Shown here: piece by piece, positions 52,196 through 64,000 of the stretch
Position numbering within the stretch: the first letter of the stretch is position 1
Layout of the letters: each line of letters starts with the position of its first letter
Assembly (NCBI RefSeq): GCF_037975245.1
Contig: NC_092576.1
Span: 35,194,611-35,258,610 of the forward strand
DNA length: 64,000 nt
Direction: 5' to 3'
Origin: Apostichopus japonicus
Lineage: Eukaryota; Echinodermata; Holothuroidea; Aspidochirotida; Stichopodidae
The notes under the pieces: model-generated
The model's database searches: none
The model's input: the letters and a program-made list of their open reading frames with translations, nothing else
Told to the model about the DNA's origin: nothing
Made by a program: the position numbers and the translations under genes

Positions 52196-52831
52196 TGTGA
52201 AGCGTATTCTAGTTATTGTCATTGTGAAGCGTATTCTAGTTATTGTCATTATGACGTCACCCATGGCTCGCGCATTGGTGGTTTGCGCTGTGGTGTGGCG
52301 GGATATAAATCACGCACTATTAGAAGCGTATCTTTTGTTTTAAATGATTCGGGGTTGGAAGACAGCCAAACTGGTTCGAATTGGTTGAGTGCCCATTTGC
52401 ATATGCTCATCTGCATATCAGGTTGGCACTCAACCAATCAAGAGTTTGGTAAGGGGTGAGTTAAAAGTTTACACCAATCGGGTTCAAGGGCAGAGCGTGT
52501 GCCCTGTGCAACGCGTCTTAATTTGTTATTTTGGAATCAGGGGTTTAAGTGTTTCTTAAAGATTTATCGAGGAGTTGAAGTTTATCATCCGAAGTCTACG
52601 GACGTAGAAAAGTTGGCTCCGTTATTTATATTTTTCGTCTGTAGTCTTCGGGCTCTTTATATTTTAATTATCTGAAGTTACAAGTCACAGTTTTATCCTG
52701 AATCAATAAAAGAAGACATATATTATGCAGTACCCGCTTTTCCTGATTATTTCACGTTTCACGCTCGGATCTACGGTATCAGTGTAAGGCCGGGCTTACC
52801 GTTCCCGAACTACCCAAAAATAAGCCTTACA
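52196..52831 (+). repeat. 3' LTR
   Basis: 636 bp, offset 4018 from the 5' LTR. It differs by one substitution and one extra A near its 3' end. Confidence 0.9.
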
Positions 52832-52835
52832 CTAC

Positions 52836-54529
52836 TAATACATTTAATACAAATCGGTGATCAACTTGGGCAGGTTTCTATAAAACCAAATTAAATAATA
52901 CCTGAGGTCATCGCAGTTACCTTCAATAATAGTGTAGCAAGGTGATAAATTAAGACGAATAGTTAATTAATAACATTACAAATCCACATAAATCCCAGCT
53001 TATAATTTACACTTCATAATAACCCCAAACAGTGAATTGTTTTACAATGATACATGCTTGCTCGTTTCCTTTCCATTTCTACTTTCAATCTTATCAAAAT
53101 CGTCCTCAGTACGAGATTAAATAATTGGAAGAAATGAAGAGAACACGTCAAGTCACTTGACTCTAGTCAATATATCTTTACAATATATAATAATTCAAAA
53201 TAGTGAACTTTCACAAAGTGTTTGCAGCCAACAAAGAGTAAAAAAAGTGCTAGATCGATTTGTAATATTCCATCAAGATTATTATTTTCTTTCTTGTTAA
53301 ACCTTTTTCATTGTTGTTGCTTGAGCGACATCAAACGATTTCTGGTAACTTTCGTGTTAAGACTCTTGTACCTATGTTCAGCATTTAAGCTGTGTATGTG
53401 GTTACATGGTAGGGTTTTGTTGTGTCAATTCTACTTCATTACATTCATGCAGCAATATACTATTTTAAAGTTACCTAATATGAAGAAAAACAATCAGAAA
53501 GGTATATTCTTAAACCGCGTTAATCGCTGGTGACACACAGAACTCGTCCGCATGTCGCAAATGAAGACTTAATCTTTAGTACTTTATTTGAAACTGTTTC
53601 GATCCTAGAACGCACAATTTGGGAGGACATGATTAAGTCCATATGTAGCCCTTCATAAAATATGAAACTTACTTTTGATTTCTGAAAATAGATGTGAGAA
53701 GCTTATTCAACTCATAATGATTAGGCGGGTTTATTCTTTGCACTGTTATTATTCACACATGTACATTACCAATCGATTGACGCTGGCGTAACCAACACGG
53801 TATTTTGTTTACACAATCAGCATTTGCTTAATATAGCTATCACGTAAGAGTATCAACTTCTGTCACAAAGCTGCGCGTATACATACATTGATACAAGTGC
53901 GCTTACAGCAATAACTGTATGCATGTTGTACGTACACACTACATCCGTGCGGGTGCGTATATCTATGTGCAAGTGTATACATAACAGTTATTCAAAATGG
54001 TTTGTCAATGGAAAATCTTTCTAATGATATTTTAGGTGTCAATATCAACACGTACTTGGCAGTTGTTCTCTATATTGTAATCAGATTACACGCTTGATCA
54101 ATTTTGACACCGTTCTCCTTGTAAAGCCTAATTGATAGACAAGTCTACAATGATCGGGTTGCAGAAAAGAAAAGGACGATAATTGAAGACATTAACAGGA
54201 TGTGTATGACTGATTAGTGATATGTTTCATTCCGTCCGAAGCTGTGTGTATCTGTCTGTCTGTGAAGTTAGCCTATACATAGCATGTGACTAGGCTAGTC
54301 CTATGCCAATCCTTCCTTTTGGATTCATGTTTGACCTTGTAAGTGGTGGGTCATGAAAAGTGTCAATAATCATTAATGCGTGTCAATTAAGCTAAAAAGT
54401 GTTGACATTAGAGAGGTGTGTTCGACAAGGAGTAAATACTAATTTCGATTATCATTTTTTTTTAACATGAATTAGATTTGAACTTGAACTTGTTTTGACC
54501 TATCTCAAATAAAAGCAAGACCTAGACCT
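52836..54529. other. Intergenic, nothing recognised
   Basis: AT-rich sequence with short unsupported ORFs only (for example 53222-53533). Confidence 0.4.
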
Positions 54530-55260
54530 AGATCTCCAATTCCATCACCAGCCACAGCATGCAACTCACACACAAGACTAAATGTCATCTATCTGATATC
54601 TTGTATAGTTTGCGGATTCCAGTATGTTGGCGAAACCAAGACCACCCTTAAGAAGCGATTCTATGGTCACAGATCCACAAACAACACCATGAAGACTAAG
54701 ACCCTAGTGAGAGAACAATCTAACCTTTCCAACCATACCATTAATGACATGTCCCAATAGGGGGTTGAATCCTTAGGTAGCCGCCCGATCTAGTACGAAT
54801 CAGCAGAAAGAGACTGTGGATGCAATGCCTTCGCACCATTCAACCTCAAGGTCTCACATTCAGGAAAGACATTACTAACTTATTTTCTGCCCCTTCATCT
54901 CCCCTTGCCCCCCCCCCCCCCCCCGGCACTTTTCTCCTCATAGCTCTCTTCTACCGTTTTCTTTACTCCAATGTATTTCTGTCTCTGTCGTTCTTTAGTG
55001 TATTCCCTGCCCCATACCCTTAGTCCTCTCTTTGTCCCTTTACTGTTTATCTCATACCTCCCCTGATCCCCTGTTGGTTTCTTTCTTTCTTCTCTCCATC
55101 CATTGTCTATTATGAATCCCTTACATCTATCTCTTTTTGTTCACCATGTTCATTAACCTGTCTGTATTCTGTGTGTGTTTTTGTCACCTGTAATTGCTAC
55201 TTATCATTTAGCCTCGGAAGAAGATCGAAACGTCATGCCACCTTACTTTTACATATTCAA
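54530..55260 (+). mobile_element. Penelope-like element, 3' end with GIY-YIG endonuclease relic
   Basis: Near 54585-54760 a frame reads VIYLISCIVC, QYVGETKTTL and KKRFYGHRS, which match the GIY, YIG and arginine motifs of the endonuclease at the C-terminus of Penelope-like reverse transcriptases. It stops at TAG after NDMSQ. The C-terminal end (RLWMQCLRTIQPQGLTF) continues in another frame from about 54810. A pyrimidine-rich 3' tail follows, shared with 7280-7610. The reverse transcriptase is absent. Confidence 0.7.
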
Positions 55261-55672
55261 ATTAAAGCTGAGTCAAGATGTGTGTTAAAGTGTGTGTGTG
55301 TTATAGTGCGTGTGTGTGTTAATTAAAGCGCTTCTTTTCAAACTCAACAGGCTTATTTATTTTAGTTTAATCTCTACATCAAACAAAATCAATCGCAGTG
55401 CAGTGTAGTGTAAACAAGCTGGTATAACTATCTAAATGGAGAAATAACACAAGTTGATCGTATCTACGTTACTGTTTTTATTGCCTGAAACCGCGATTAG
55501 TTGCAATGTCCAATGTTCACTTGAGATGATTCATCACAAATGCACCAATATAAGAAATTATACCTACTCCACATATGTACGAGGTGTAACAGTTTGTACA
55601 GCCTAACTCAGTTGATGCCTTTTAACAATCTAAAAACTGGAAAAAAGTTGAAACGTTCATTATTGGTTCAAA

Positions 55673-58166
55673 ATGTCTTTATTGCGTCAGGCATTCGTAG
55701 TTTGCGTAACAGCGGTAGTCGTCGCCTTCGTCATTCCTGCTTACTTGAAACCTGCATATCCAGTACCTGAGATATTTGGTACTGTAGCTCCAGGCTTTGA
55801 GGAAGTCCGGGACGTTTTCAGGTAAGTTTATGAACCAATTAAGGTATTATTCTCGGGCTAACGGAACATTGAGAGGATGATGGGGTGGGAGTGGGAATAG
55901 AGCGTTGAGGAAAAGGAAGGGTTTGCCAGAAAATACACAATTGGGACATCCAATGGTATCTGAAAGAATGTGGCCTAGTTTGGATGGATGAATCGGACAT
56001 CGGAAGCTCGAAAGCATGGAAGCAACCACCATTTTTGTTGAGGCGGGCCAGTTGGCCTGCAGGAGGGGGGGGGGGGTAGGTGGTGGAACCTACGATACTA
56101 TTATAACATGTTTTCTTGGGAGGCGAATCTCTTCTTTGAGAAATTTGGCTAAAGTGCAAATAGAAGGGTAAATAGAAGGACATTTGCTGTCTTGACAACA
56201 ACAAAGTCGCCGATGAATATTTTGATGACAATGATCTTTCACGTGACAATTGAACATGGTCTTATTAAATATATGGGAATGTATTATACATCTTAGGAAT
56301 CGTGTATAAACTGTTGAAAATCAGTTGACATAAATGTATATTTCTATAGACAGAATTATGAACTGGGATTAGATAACAGTGAAGCTGGGTCTGCGTTTTC
56401 TGTTTACAAGAATGGAGAGAAGGTCGTTGACCTCTGGGCTGGCTATGCAGACGCTGAAGCAAAGCGACTCTGGAGGGAGGACACTATGACAGTTATATTT
56501 TCCTCATCTAAAGGTAACTTCAAAATCAATAAAGGATAGGAATTGGTCGAGAAGGGGGGGGGGGGTAAGTGGGGGTCACAGAACAGCCTCGGGCACACCT
56601 TCAGGTTGAGACATGGGATGCATGATATTGTATTCTTAATTTCGTAATGTAAATCAAGCAAAACATTAAAATTCCAACATTGGCCTATGTCATGTAACTT
56701 TCCCCAAGCACGACCTGACTTTTATTTCCTCTAGCGACTAGAGATACATTATACTACTTCGAATTTACATCTTTACTGGGAGGATATGTTTTAGGCACAA
56801 ATTCGTTTTTTTCCCGTATATGACACAACGTCGAATCGGCACCTAAACTTGAAGGATATTTGTTTAGGCACAAACATGTTATTTTCCTCCGTAATAAGCA
56901 CCGACGGACTTTCTTCTCAAGTAAATGATATTTAAAACTGAGGAAGGAAAGAGCATAATGATTTAACTTCATGTTTAATATTCGCAGGATTGGCAGCAAT
57001 TACAATCGCCGTGTTGGCCGACAGGGGGCTTATAGACTTCAAGGAACCAGTCGCTAAGTACTGGCCTGAGTTTGCGCAAAATGACAAAGAGAAAATCACC
57101 GTTGAGCAACTGTTAGAGCATGAGGTAAAATATAATTACGCAATGGTTAGCATGGCGTAATATGTTACTTGTAATACATGCACTTATTATGTAATGTTAT
57201 GACTTATTTTAGGAACAGTCTGATATAAGTAGAAATATACTTTACAATATATGCATACATCAGGCAGACATGGGGTAATTCACCCGATACACACAGAGAA
57301 CACAGTAACTACCGTAAATCTTACAATTTTGTACCACAATAAATACTGGCTCGTGCTCTAAATCGGTAGCACGTGCTATTATGATAAGAGTAAGAACTGG
57401 AGATATATGTAATATCAACAGATCCAGTTTGATGTTTTTTTTTCTTTTATTGGGGGGGGGGGGTTGATTACACATTTAGTTCTAATTGTAATCCTCATGG
57501 CACATACTACCAATTTATCAGAATTGTAAGCACAATCCAGATTTACTGTGAGACAAAGTGTTTAAGTTTACAGTAGTTACTGTAATCTTTGTGTAAATTG
57601 GCTGCCTATTCATCTCTGGTGTACATTTTATTGTTGGGTATTGCTAGGCCGGATTACACTACACAGACGAAGCTCTTTCTTATAAAATTATCGCGGATCA
57701 CAAGGAAGTTGACAGAATACTTGCAGAGAATAGGCCTGCTTTTGAACCAGGAAGTATGCATGCCTACCACGGCATTACCATTGGCCCTTACATAGACGCC
57801 TTAGTGCGACGAGTGGATCCTAAGAAAAGAACGGTCGGACAGTTTTTTGCAGAGGAAGTTAGTCAACCTTTCGGTAAGTTTACTGGAATATTATATGATC
57901 AGTGGACATTGTAGTAATTGATTAATTTTTTTACACTCCATGTTACTGAGTGGCAGCTTTCAATAAGCTCAGTTAAAGTATATAGGGAAAGGAATTTACA
58001 CAAAGATATTAAATTCTTCTATCAATGCCTATACCATCAATATATATTCGCATTAGTAAAACTCTATATCTCCCGACATTTCGGTTAATCTTCTCCATAT
58101 TTCCCGAAGAAACAGATTCCAATATATAGTCCAATATATCTTTGAAGCGACAAATCACTTTCTTCT

Positions 58167-58262
<96 letters not shown>

Positions 58263-61168
58263 GCTTATATGCTAATATGTAGCAAAAGATTATGCATGTA
58301 CGAGATCCGAAAGCAGTAATTAATTTCTTATAGGTTGTTGTAAAACAAACTTGAAGTTAGCTGGATGTAACTGTCAATTTATACCACGTCATCTTTATGT
58401 AGGTATAGATGCCTATATCGGCCTTCCATTAGACAAGTTTCATCGTGGTGGTAGGTTGACTAATGTGCAGGCGACACTATTAGACTTTATAATGGCCATT
58501 CTGAAGAGCAGTTTTCACAGACGAGCTATCATGGGGAATTTCATCCCTGACCCTTCATATGAAGCTGGGAAAGCCATGATGGAGTCCAGCGGCGACTTGG
58601 TGGAGGTGAGTAAATTGTTTTACAGCACGAGCCTCTTCGTACACATCTATAATGAAGAAAAAAAAAGAACTCGTATATTTGTCTCCGTTATTTTACTCAA
58701 TTTATGGGAAAACACACTGATTTTTATGCTGAGGTACAACAAGTTGGGAGACTCTTATGTTGTCACCTGAAGAATATTTGTTACCACAGATAAACGAGAT
58801 TGATACATCAGTATCACACTACAGAATTGGATAATTCAATGGAAACAATTGACGAGTTATTCCGGTTGATATACCAGTCCAGCTTTTCTTCCTATATCAC
58901 TTTTAAATTTCGAGAAATAACCCTTTATACAGCTGAGATTCATCAATTTAACTGGCTGGAATTTAAAGTCCAATACACTGTGCATGATGTTTTTCCTAAG
59001 TAGCGACAAAACGTCGATGGGAAAATAAAATACATATGACCTCAAATTAAACTTATACAATGCAGTTGTATGTGATCCAATATGGACATACTTTAGTTGA
59101 GAGCAGTAAGTCTAATATAATTGATAACAGAATGGATTTACATTAACATTAAGGCCTTCCCAGGGAGCTGACATCATCAATTTAGCCTTAAAGGGGCATA
59201 CCAAATATTTAAATAAATTAAAGGTGTATATTTTGTAAACCAATGGAAACTATTCTGCCGAAAGTCATCTCGTAATGGTTTCACCAAAGTTTGAGTATAC
59301 TTGATTTAATCATTTCTTTTTCATGGAAAAATATGCGTGGGCAATAACTACCCAATTGTATATGAATTTAACATGTTATGTAACTCTAAACAAATGTATA
59401 CATACGCTCATTATCTAATGTTGCGGTTGCTGTCAAGATACTAACATCCTCTATTACAAATCTTCAAAAGAGAAAAATCATCAAAATATATCGGTGCTAT
59501 CGTTAGAATAACAAAATGTGACTAATAATGGCTCCGATATAAAATGCACTTCATAAACCAATTATTTAGGTTAATGTGTATAGACGACTGACTGACCTTT
59601 TCTTCTCACAAATCAAATACTATGAGCAAAGCTATATTGTATTGTCTATGGTTGAGCATATATTGTGGAATATTTTAATAAAGATGCGAAGGAAATGTTT
59701 TAAATATGAAATTCTCCATCATCTCAGTTATGAAGTGCCAGTCTGGTATCATTTTAACTTACAAAAATTCAAGGATATAATTGTAAAGTTTTTAAAGAAG
59801 CATGTTAAACTGTTTTCATTTAGATCATACATATATGGAGGAAACTTTGAATGCCATTGCTAGAGCTGAATTCCTAAGATTAGCCACAAAATGTTACGAT
59901 GGTCAGAATCACTCCGTGTATGTTCACCTTAACGAGTCTTAACGTGCAATCAAAGAGAAAGTTAAGAAATCATATTATTTTGCCAAAGTACAGAAAACAG
60001 TTATTGAAGAATTCCTTCGTTTAGAGAGCTGTTATGTTTATTCAATGTGTAAACTTAAAGGAATTGTTACATTTGTTTACGTTTTGATGTAGTTTGTATG
60101 AACTAACATTTTGTATATATTGCTTAAAAACCTGCATTTCATTACTCTTTTCTTATGAATATGCCTATATCTAGTGTTAGTAGTAGTGTGCCTAAACTTT
60201 TACAAATCTTTTCGAAACATAAAAAAATATTACCGTGTTACCAAATGACTTCGGCACAACCCTTTATCGTTGCTTTTACTTTTCCTGCCTCCATCTTGTT
60301 GCAGTTAGGAGCTTTTGCTGATCCGTATAAAATCAATATAGAAGTCGCATCTGCCAATGGCATAGCGACAGCTGAGGCATTAGCTAAACTGTTCGGTATC
60401 TTAGCCAATGGTGGAAAAGCTGGAAACAACACTCTACTTTCCAAAAGGATACTCGATGCATACGCTGATGACAGACGAGGACCGACTCCAGACCTGTTAA
60501 TGTATGACTTACCGATTAGGTGGAAGTGGGCCATGGATGTTATTCCACAAGGAACCAATGTAAGTATAGACAGAGTCGCGATATTTGTCACTTAAAGTGC
60601 CCTCTTGTTGATTCTAAATAAAAATACACATAGCTAGTACAGTAATTACTGTTCATGTTTCATAACCGTGTATCAGTTACTACTGCGCTGTGTTCGTAAC
60701 ACGGTAACATGTGTTACAAGTTGCACAGTGATTATCTTACTGCAATTTAAAAAAAATAATAATTACTGCAACTTTCCACCTTTCGGACTCGTAGTTCAAT
60801 GTGTAACAGCTTTTCAGTAATTACTGTGCCAACTGTTATACATGTTATCGTGTTGCGAACACAGCGCAGTAGTTACTGATGCACGGTTGTGGAACATGGA
60901 CATTGTTACTTACTAGCTATGAGTATCGGGTGATAAAATTCGTTCTTAATAATCTTAAAAATTGATCCTTGTGTTTTTGCAGGCTGGTAATCTTTTCGGT
61001 GCACCGGGAGCTGGTGGACAAGTTGCTTACGCTGATCCAAACAATAAGATTGGATATGGATTTGTCAGTCGCTATATGTCACCTATGGGGATACAGATGA
61101 TGGACCCCAGATTCATTAACCTTAAGGAAAGTGTTTTAAGAGCTGTTAAGAAAGTAGATGACCGGTAA
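55673..61168 (+). CDS. Serine beta-lactamase-like protein (LACTB family), 439 residues, seven exons
   Basis: join(55673..55821, 56350..56513, 56988..57124, 57648..57873, 58403..58605, 60305..60559, 60983..61168) gives 1320 bp with consistent phases. ATG 55673 is chosen because it opens a signal-anchor (residues about 5-24, [19 protein letters not shown]). The class C beta-lactamase fold is indicated by SSSK (S101 to K104, nucleophile and general base), Y190-H-G in place of Yx[24 protein letters not shown], and the C-terminal [10 protein letters not shown]. Family members are esterase- or peptidase-like serine hydrolases; the C. elegans lact genes have similar proteins. The third motif, usually HxG or KTG, is A385-P-G here. 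The substrate is unknown. Length and exon borders look complete. Confidence 0.85.
58169..58262. repeat. (AT)n microsatellite
   Basis: About 90 bp of AT repeat in intron 4 of the LACTB-like gene. Confidence 0.95.
58606..60304 (+). other. Intron 5 of the LACTB-like gene
   Basis: A 1.7-kb intron between phase-0 exons, with donor gtgagt and acceptor ttgttgcag. Short ORFs inside it have no support and no repeat was recognised. Confidence 0.55.
60624..60929. mobile_element. Foldback/MITE-like element, copy 3 (intron 6 of LACTB-like gene)
   Basis: About 306 bp with inverted arms matching those at 3880-4542, a much shorter centre, and the shared inner motif cctttcggactcgtagttcaa (partial). It lies between exons ending 60559 and starting 60983. 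This is an independent insertion of the same family. Confidence 0.7.
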
Positions 61169-61252
61169 GGAGTAGCTGTAACAGTTAAGTTAATATTCGT
61201 TAAATGTTGGTTTAGACACAAACAATAGATTTGAAAGAATTAAAGATAAAAA

Positions 61253-61258
61253 AATAAA
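61253..61258 (+). terminator. Candidate poly(A) signal of the LACTB-like gene
   Basis: AATAAA lies 85 bp after the stop codon. Confidence 0.4.
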
Positions 61259-62639
61259 TATATAAGAATGTACTATAAATAATTCACCAGAATTTTTATT
61301 ATAATATTATTACTTCTACAACGAATGTGGTGTAAAGTATATTATTTTTTTTTATTTTTCAACTGTCCTTTATACTTATTGTATAATTATAATATAATGT
61401 TTTATTGATAGGTTTTTCTTAACGAGAGCGAGGGAATTCGATAGTTAAGTTCAGTCTTCTGAATCGCACACGGGGGAATTGACTGAAAAGCACATATGAA
61501 TTATAAAAATTGGTGAATTTGTATAGTACTTTGAGGCTATACTTTTGGTACAGACTTACAATGTAAATCTATGAGACTGTCCCTCCGTCGCCAACAGAAC
61601 GTTTTTATTTTAATTTTATACCGAGTGTGTTGTCCGTTTTTTTTAAATTTATGAAGGTATCATGAAGGTTGGTGCGTGGCGGGGAGGAAGATGTACAATG
61701 TCTTTGAACTTGGAGTCGAAGTAAAGGCATTACGAAAGTCAGGTATGAAATAAAACATTTAAATAATTGGTACGTTCGTAAACTAACTTATGATTATAAT
61801 AGTATACAACATACGTTGGTTCGATGTTATAACAAGGTAACGGTATTATCACAAAACTGGGACATGTTAGACGTCATCTTATCATGACGTCACAGCGAAG
61901 CCACGCGGTGATTTGAAAACGCTTTAAATCACTTTGGAAACATATCGAGGGTCAGTTTAAGTTATCCAACATTGTTGAGAAACAGATTAAAGTAAAAAAC
62001 ATAAACAAAGGTGCAAGGTTATGACGGATTGATGAAAGTTGTTACCAATGAAAAAAAAAAACAGTTACATTTCGCTTAGAGGTTTTATTTATTTTGTATT
62101 TTTGGGGTTTACCTGAGGATTATAGTACACATGCCGACTAACAATTATATACGTGACCGAGTCCTGCCCCCAGGTAATCATGTAACCTTGCCCCATATTT
62201 GCACATTTCATATATGCCATAGTTTTGCCGGCCCGTTTGATGGCACTTTGCTTCTGGACCTCACAATTACTTACACCTTACCCCACATGACTAAAGGAAT
62301 ACAGCTTGTTATGCTAAACATATTTATCTACTTGTAATCACAGGTCAATTTCCACTGATCGTTTGCTCCAAGTCTAAGCGAAAGTTGCAATTTATATCAT
62401 CACACTGAGCGTGTTCAATCGTTCGCGGTGTGAGAATTATACGGTCGTGTTTACTATACTCATTCATCCCAACTGCTTCATTTCAATGAAATTTAAAAAA
62501 AAAAATCATCATTTGTTTTCAAGCCAGAAACGTATCAAAAAAATATCCTAACAATAGGCAAATCTTCAGTCTTAATCAACAAAGGCAGCGACTGATACGA
62601 CCACTAAATACTAAACGAAACTAGCGAGAGAACAATTGA
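61259..62639. other. Intergenic region between tail-to-tail LACTB loci
   Basis: No gene is seen. A TGACGTCA octamer occurs at 61885-61892 without other promoter context. Confidence 0.4.
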
Positions 62640-64000
62640 TTAATTTCGGTGGCAGTTATCCACCACTCTGAGTACACTCTTTTGCAACATTTTGAATCGA
62701 GGGTCATCCACCTGCATTCCTAAAGGTGACATATATCGACTAACAAAGCCATAACTGAGTTGATTGTCAGGGTCGGCGTAGGTTACTTGACCTTCAGCGC
62801 GAGGTGAACCAAAGAGATTTCCCTTTTGTAAAAGACGTGCACAAACAAGTTGAAAAGACAAATATGTGTATCCCCAAACGGTTCACATATTAATGCAACT
62901 GTGTGAGTTCAGTATTTATTCATTAGGTTAATGCGTTAAGTTCATGCTATAAAAAAAAACAAGAGTGACAACTTTTGTCATTAAGGGAAGAGATGAATTG
63001 ATTTGAGTTCACCGTAACATGAATTCATCAAAATTCATTGAACGACAACTCGTTGAAATGACTGTTAGTTAGAGTTGAATTTTATCGATTACAAGTAACA
63101 CACTGACATCCAAGTTAGTATTAACTGCAGCAATATTTCTTCCTTATGGTATCACGAGCACTACCCATTTTCATCTCTGAAAGTTGATATCCTTAGCTTG
63201 ATACTTTTAAATCTATATCACGATGGAAAAGCTATACATCGGTAAATATGTCAGAACACACAATATACTCCTTTATCTCATATCGAAGGGTTAGTATTAA
63301 TTTGTGACTTGAAATTGGTAAAAAAAAACACCTACTTCAGAACTATGTATACCTACATTTATTCCCTATGGTATCACGTGCATTGCCCATTTTCATATCA
63401 TTGGTAGGCCATTGACATAGATTCTCATTGGATTTTTTTGGTGAATTTCGTACGTTTGGAAGTTATCGTCTAGAATAATAATGATGGTGCTGAATTGGTA
63501 AAGAATTGAGCCATCTTTTAATGCAGACAATATATGCTGACATAACTGCTAGGACGATCACCATCTTTGTTATACATTGTCAGAAAACCTTAACCTTAAA
63601 TACTCATAAAATGAAGACAAATGTAATCAATCGAAACAAATTTGTTAACCCGAAAATGGGAACTTTAATGTGTAGGCGTTTTAAAAAGCTATCAGGTTGT
63701 ATCGAGACTTAGCTATATATTGATGTAAGTTAAAACGTTATATTTTGATGAAAAAAAACCCAATACATATACCTAAGATACATTTCCAGCTATAAATGAT
63801 TACAAAGAATGCAATTAATTTTGCTATCATTCTGCGTATCTCGTGTTCTTGAAGTTGCTCCACAGTTATCTGGTATTTTCCATGTTGAGCAAACTCTGGC
63901 CAGTAGTGCGCCATAGGTTTTACAAAGTTATTGAAACCTCGATCTGCCAGCATTCCAATGGTAATCGCAGCCAGACTTTGTGATAGAAACGAAGGTGAAT
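62640..64000 (-). pseudogene. Broken LACTB-like paralogue (partial, extends past window end)
   Basis: Two exons are recognisable. The last exon, 62822 down to 62640, encodes GNLFGSPRAEG then [10 protein letters not shown] and the stop. A third-exon equivalent at about 63976 down to 63842 encodes LAAITIGMLADRG, HYWPEFAQHG and ITVEQLQEHE. The three exons expected between them (YHG exon, IDAYIG exon, SANGIAT exon) are not found in the 1-kb gap. The donor after the third exon is AT instead of GT. Its acceptor phase also seems one base off. The GxG motif has an arginine (SPRAEG). It is in inverted orientation to the intact gene. Exons 1-2 would lie beyond 64000. Confidence 0.7.

Larger units (their letters stand above)
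48178..52831 (+). mobile_element. Ty3/gypsy-type LTR retrotransposon, internally deleted
   Basis: Two direct LTRs (48178-48812 and 52196-52831) begin TGTGAAG and end TTACA. They differ by about two positions, and are flanked by the direct repeat CTAC (48174-48177 and 52832-52835). A TGG-starting primer-binding-site candidate, TGGTGGCAGCGG, lies at 48817-48828. The interior is only about 3.4 kb. A gag-like start at 49652 runs directly into the integrase, so protease, reverse transcriptase and RNase H are absent. The element could have moved only with help in trans. Near-identical LTRs imply a recent insertion. Confidence 0.9.

Noticed and set aside
53222-53533. 103-residue ORF
   Set aside because: Low-complexity hydrophobic translation of AT-rich DNA with no domain or splice context.
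60238-60591. 117-residue minus-strand ORF
   Set aside because: It is the antisense shadow of the LACTB-like exon 60305-60559.

Overview
This is eukaryotic DNA: AT-rich, intron-rich and heavily loaded with repeats. GT-AG introns, 72-bp leucine-rich-repeat exons, tRNA-derived SINEs, an RTE-type LINE, a Penelope-like element and a Ty3/gypsy element all point to an invertebrate animal. The gene families would fit an echinoderm, perhaps a sea cucumber, but that is an inference from gene content and not a proven identification.

Layout. (1) Positions 1-5182 carry the 3' end of receptor gene A (+ strand). It encodes an LRR ectodomain, a cysteine-rich GCC2/GCC3-like region and about ten membrane segments. 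(2) Positions 5183-10349 are the intergenic region, with a minisatellite, a Penelope 3' fragment and a SINE. (3) Positions 10350-44330 hold a complete-length tandem paralogue, gene B. It has a signal-peptide exon, an LRRNT exon, about 16 LRR exons, the cysteine-rich exon, the membrane exon and two short last exons. Gene B carries three separate lesions: a 1-bp frameshift in exon 1, a lost splice donor at 36480 and an in-frame TAG at 41973. It is therefore probably a pseudogene. Its 17.3-kb intron (11808-29133) contains a 1565-bp solo LTR with target-site duplication, two inverted (GAT)n-linked elements, a 5.3-kb satellite of 27 monomers of 197 or 190 bp with higher-order structure, and a small unknown gene plus its decayed copy. 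An antisense RTE-like LINE sits in a later intron. (4) Copies A and B, with their 3' flanks, are a segmental duplication offset by about 38.7-40.0 kb.

(5) Positions 48178-52831 are a young Ty3/gypsy-type element with near-identical LTRs and a 4-bp target-site duplication. Its interior is deleted so that only a gag-like start and an integrase remain. (6) Positions 54530-55260 are a degraded Penelope-like GIY-YIG end. (7) Positions 55673-61168 are a complete seven-exon gene for a 439-residue serine beta-lactamase-like protein of the LACTB family. A broken inverted paralogue of it (62640-64000, minus strand) lies tail-to-tail downstream.

The most interesting items are the receptor architecture and its birth-and-death duplication, the satellite's 11-monomer (2153-bp) higher-order period, and the foldback element family found in both receptor genes and in the LACTB-like gene.
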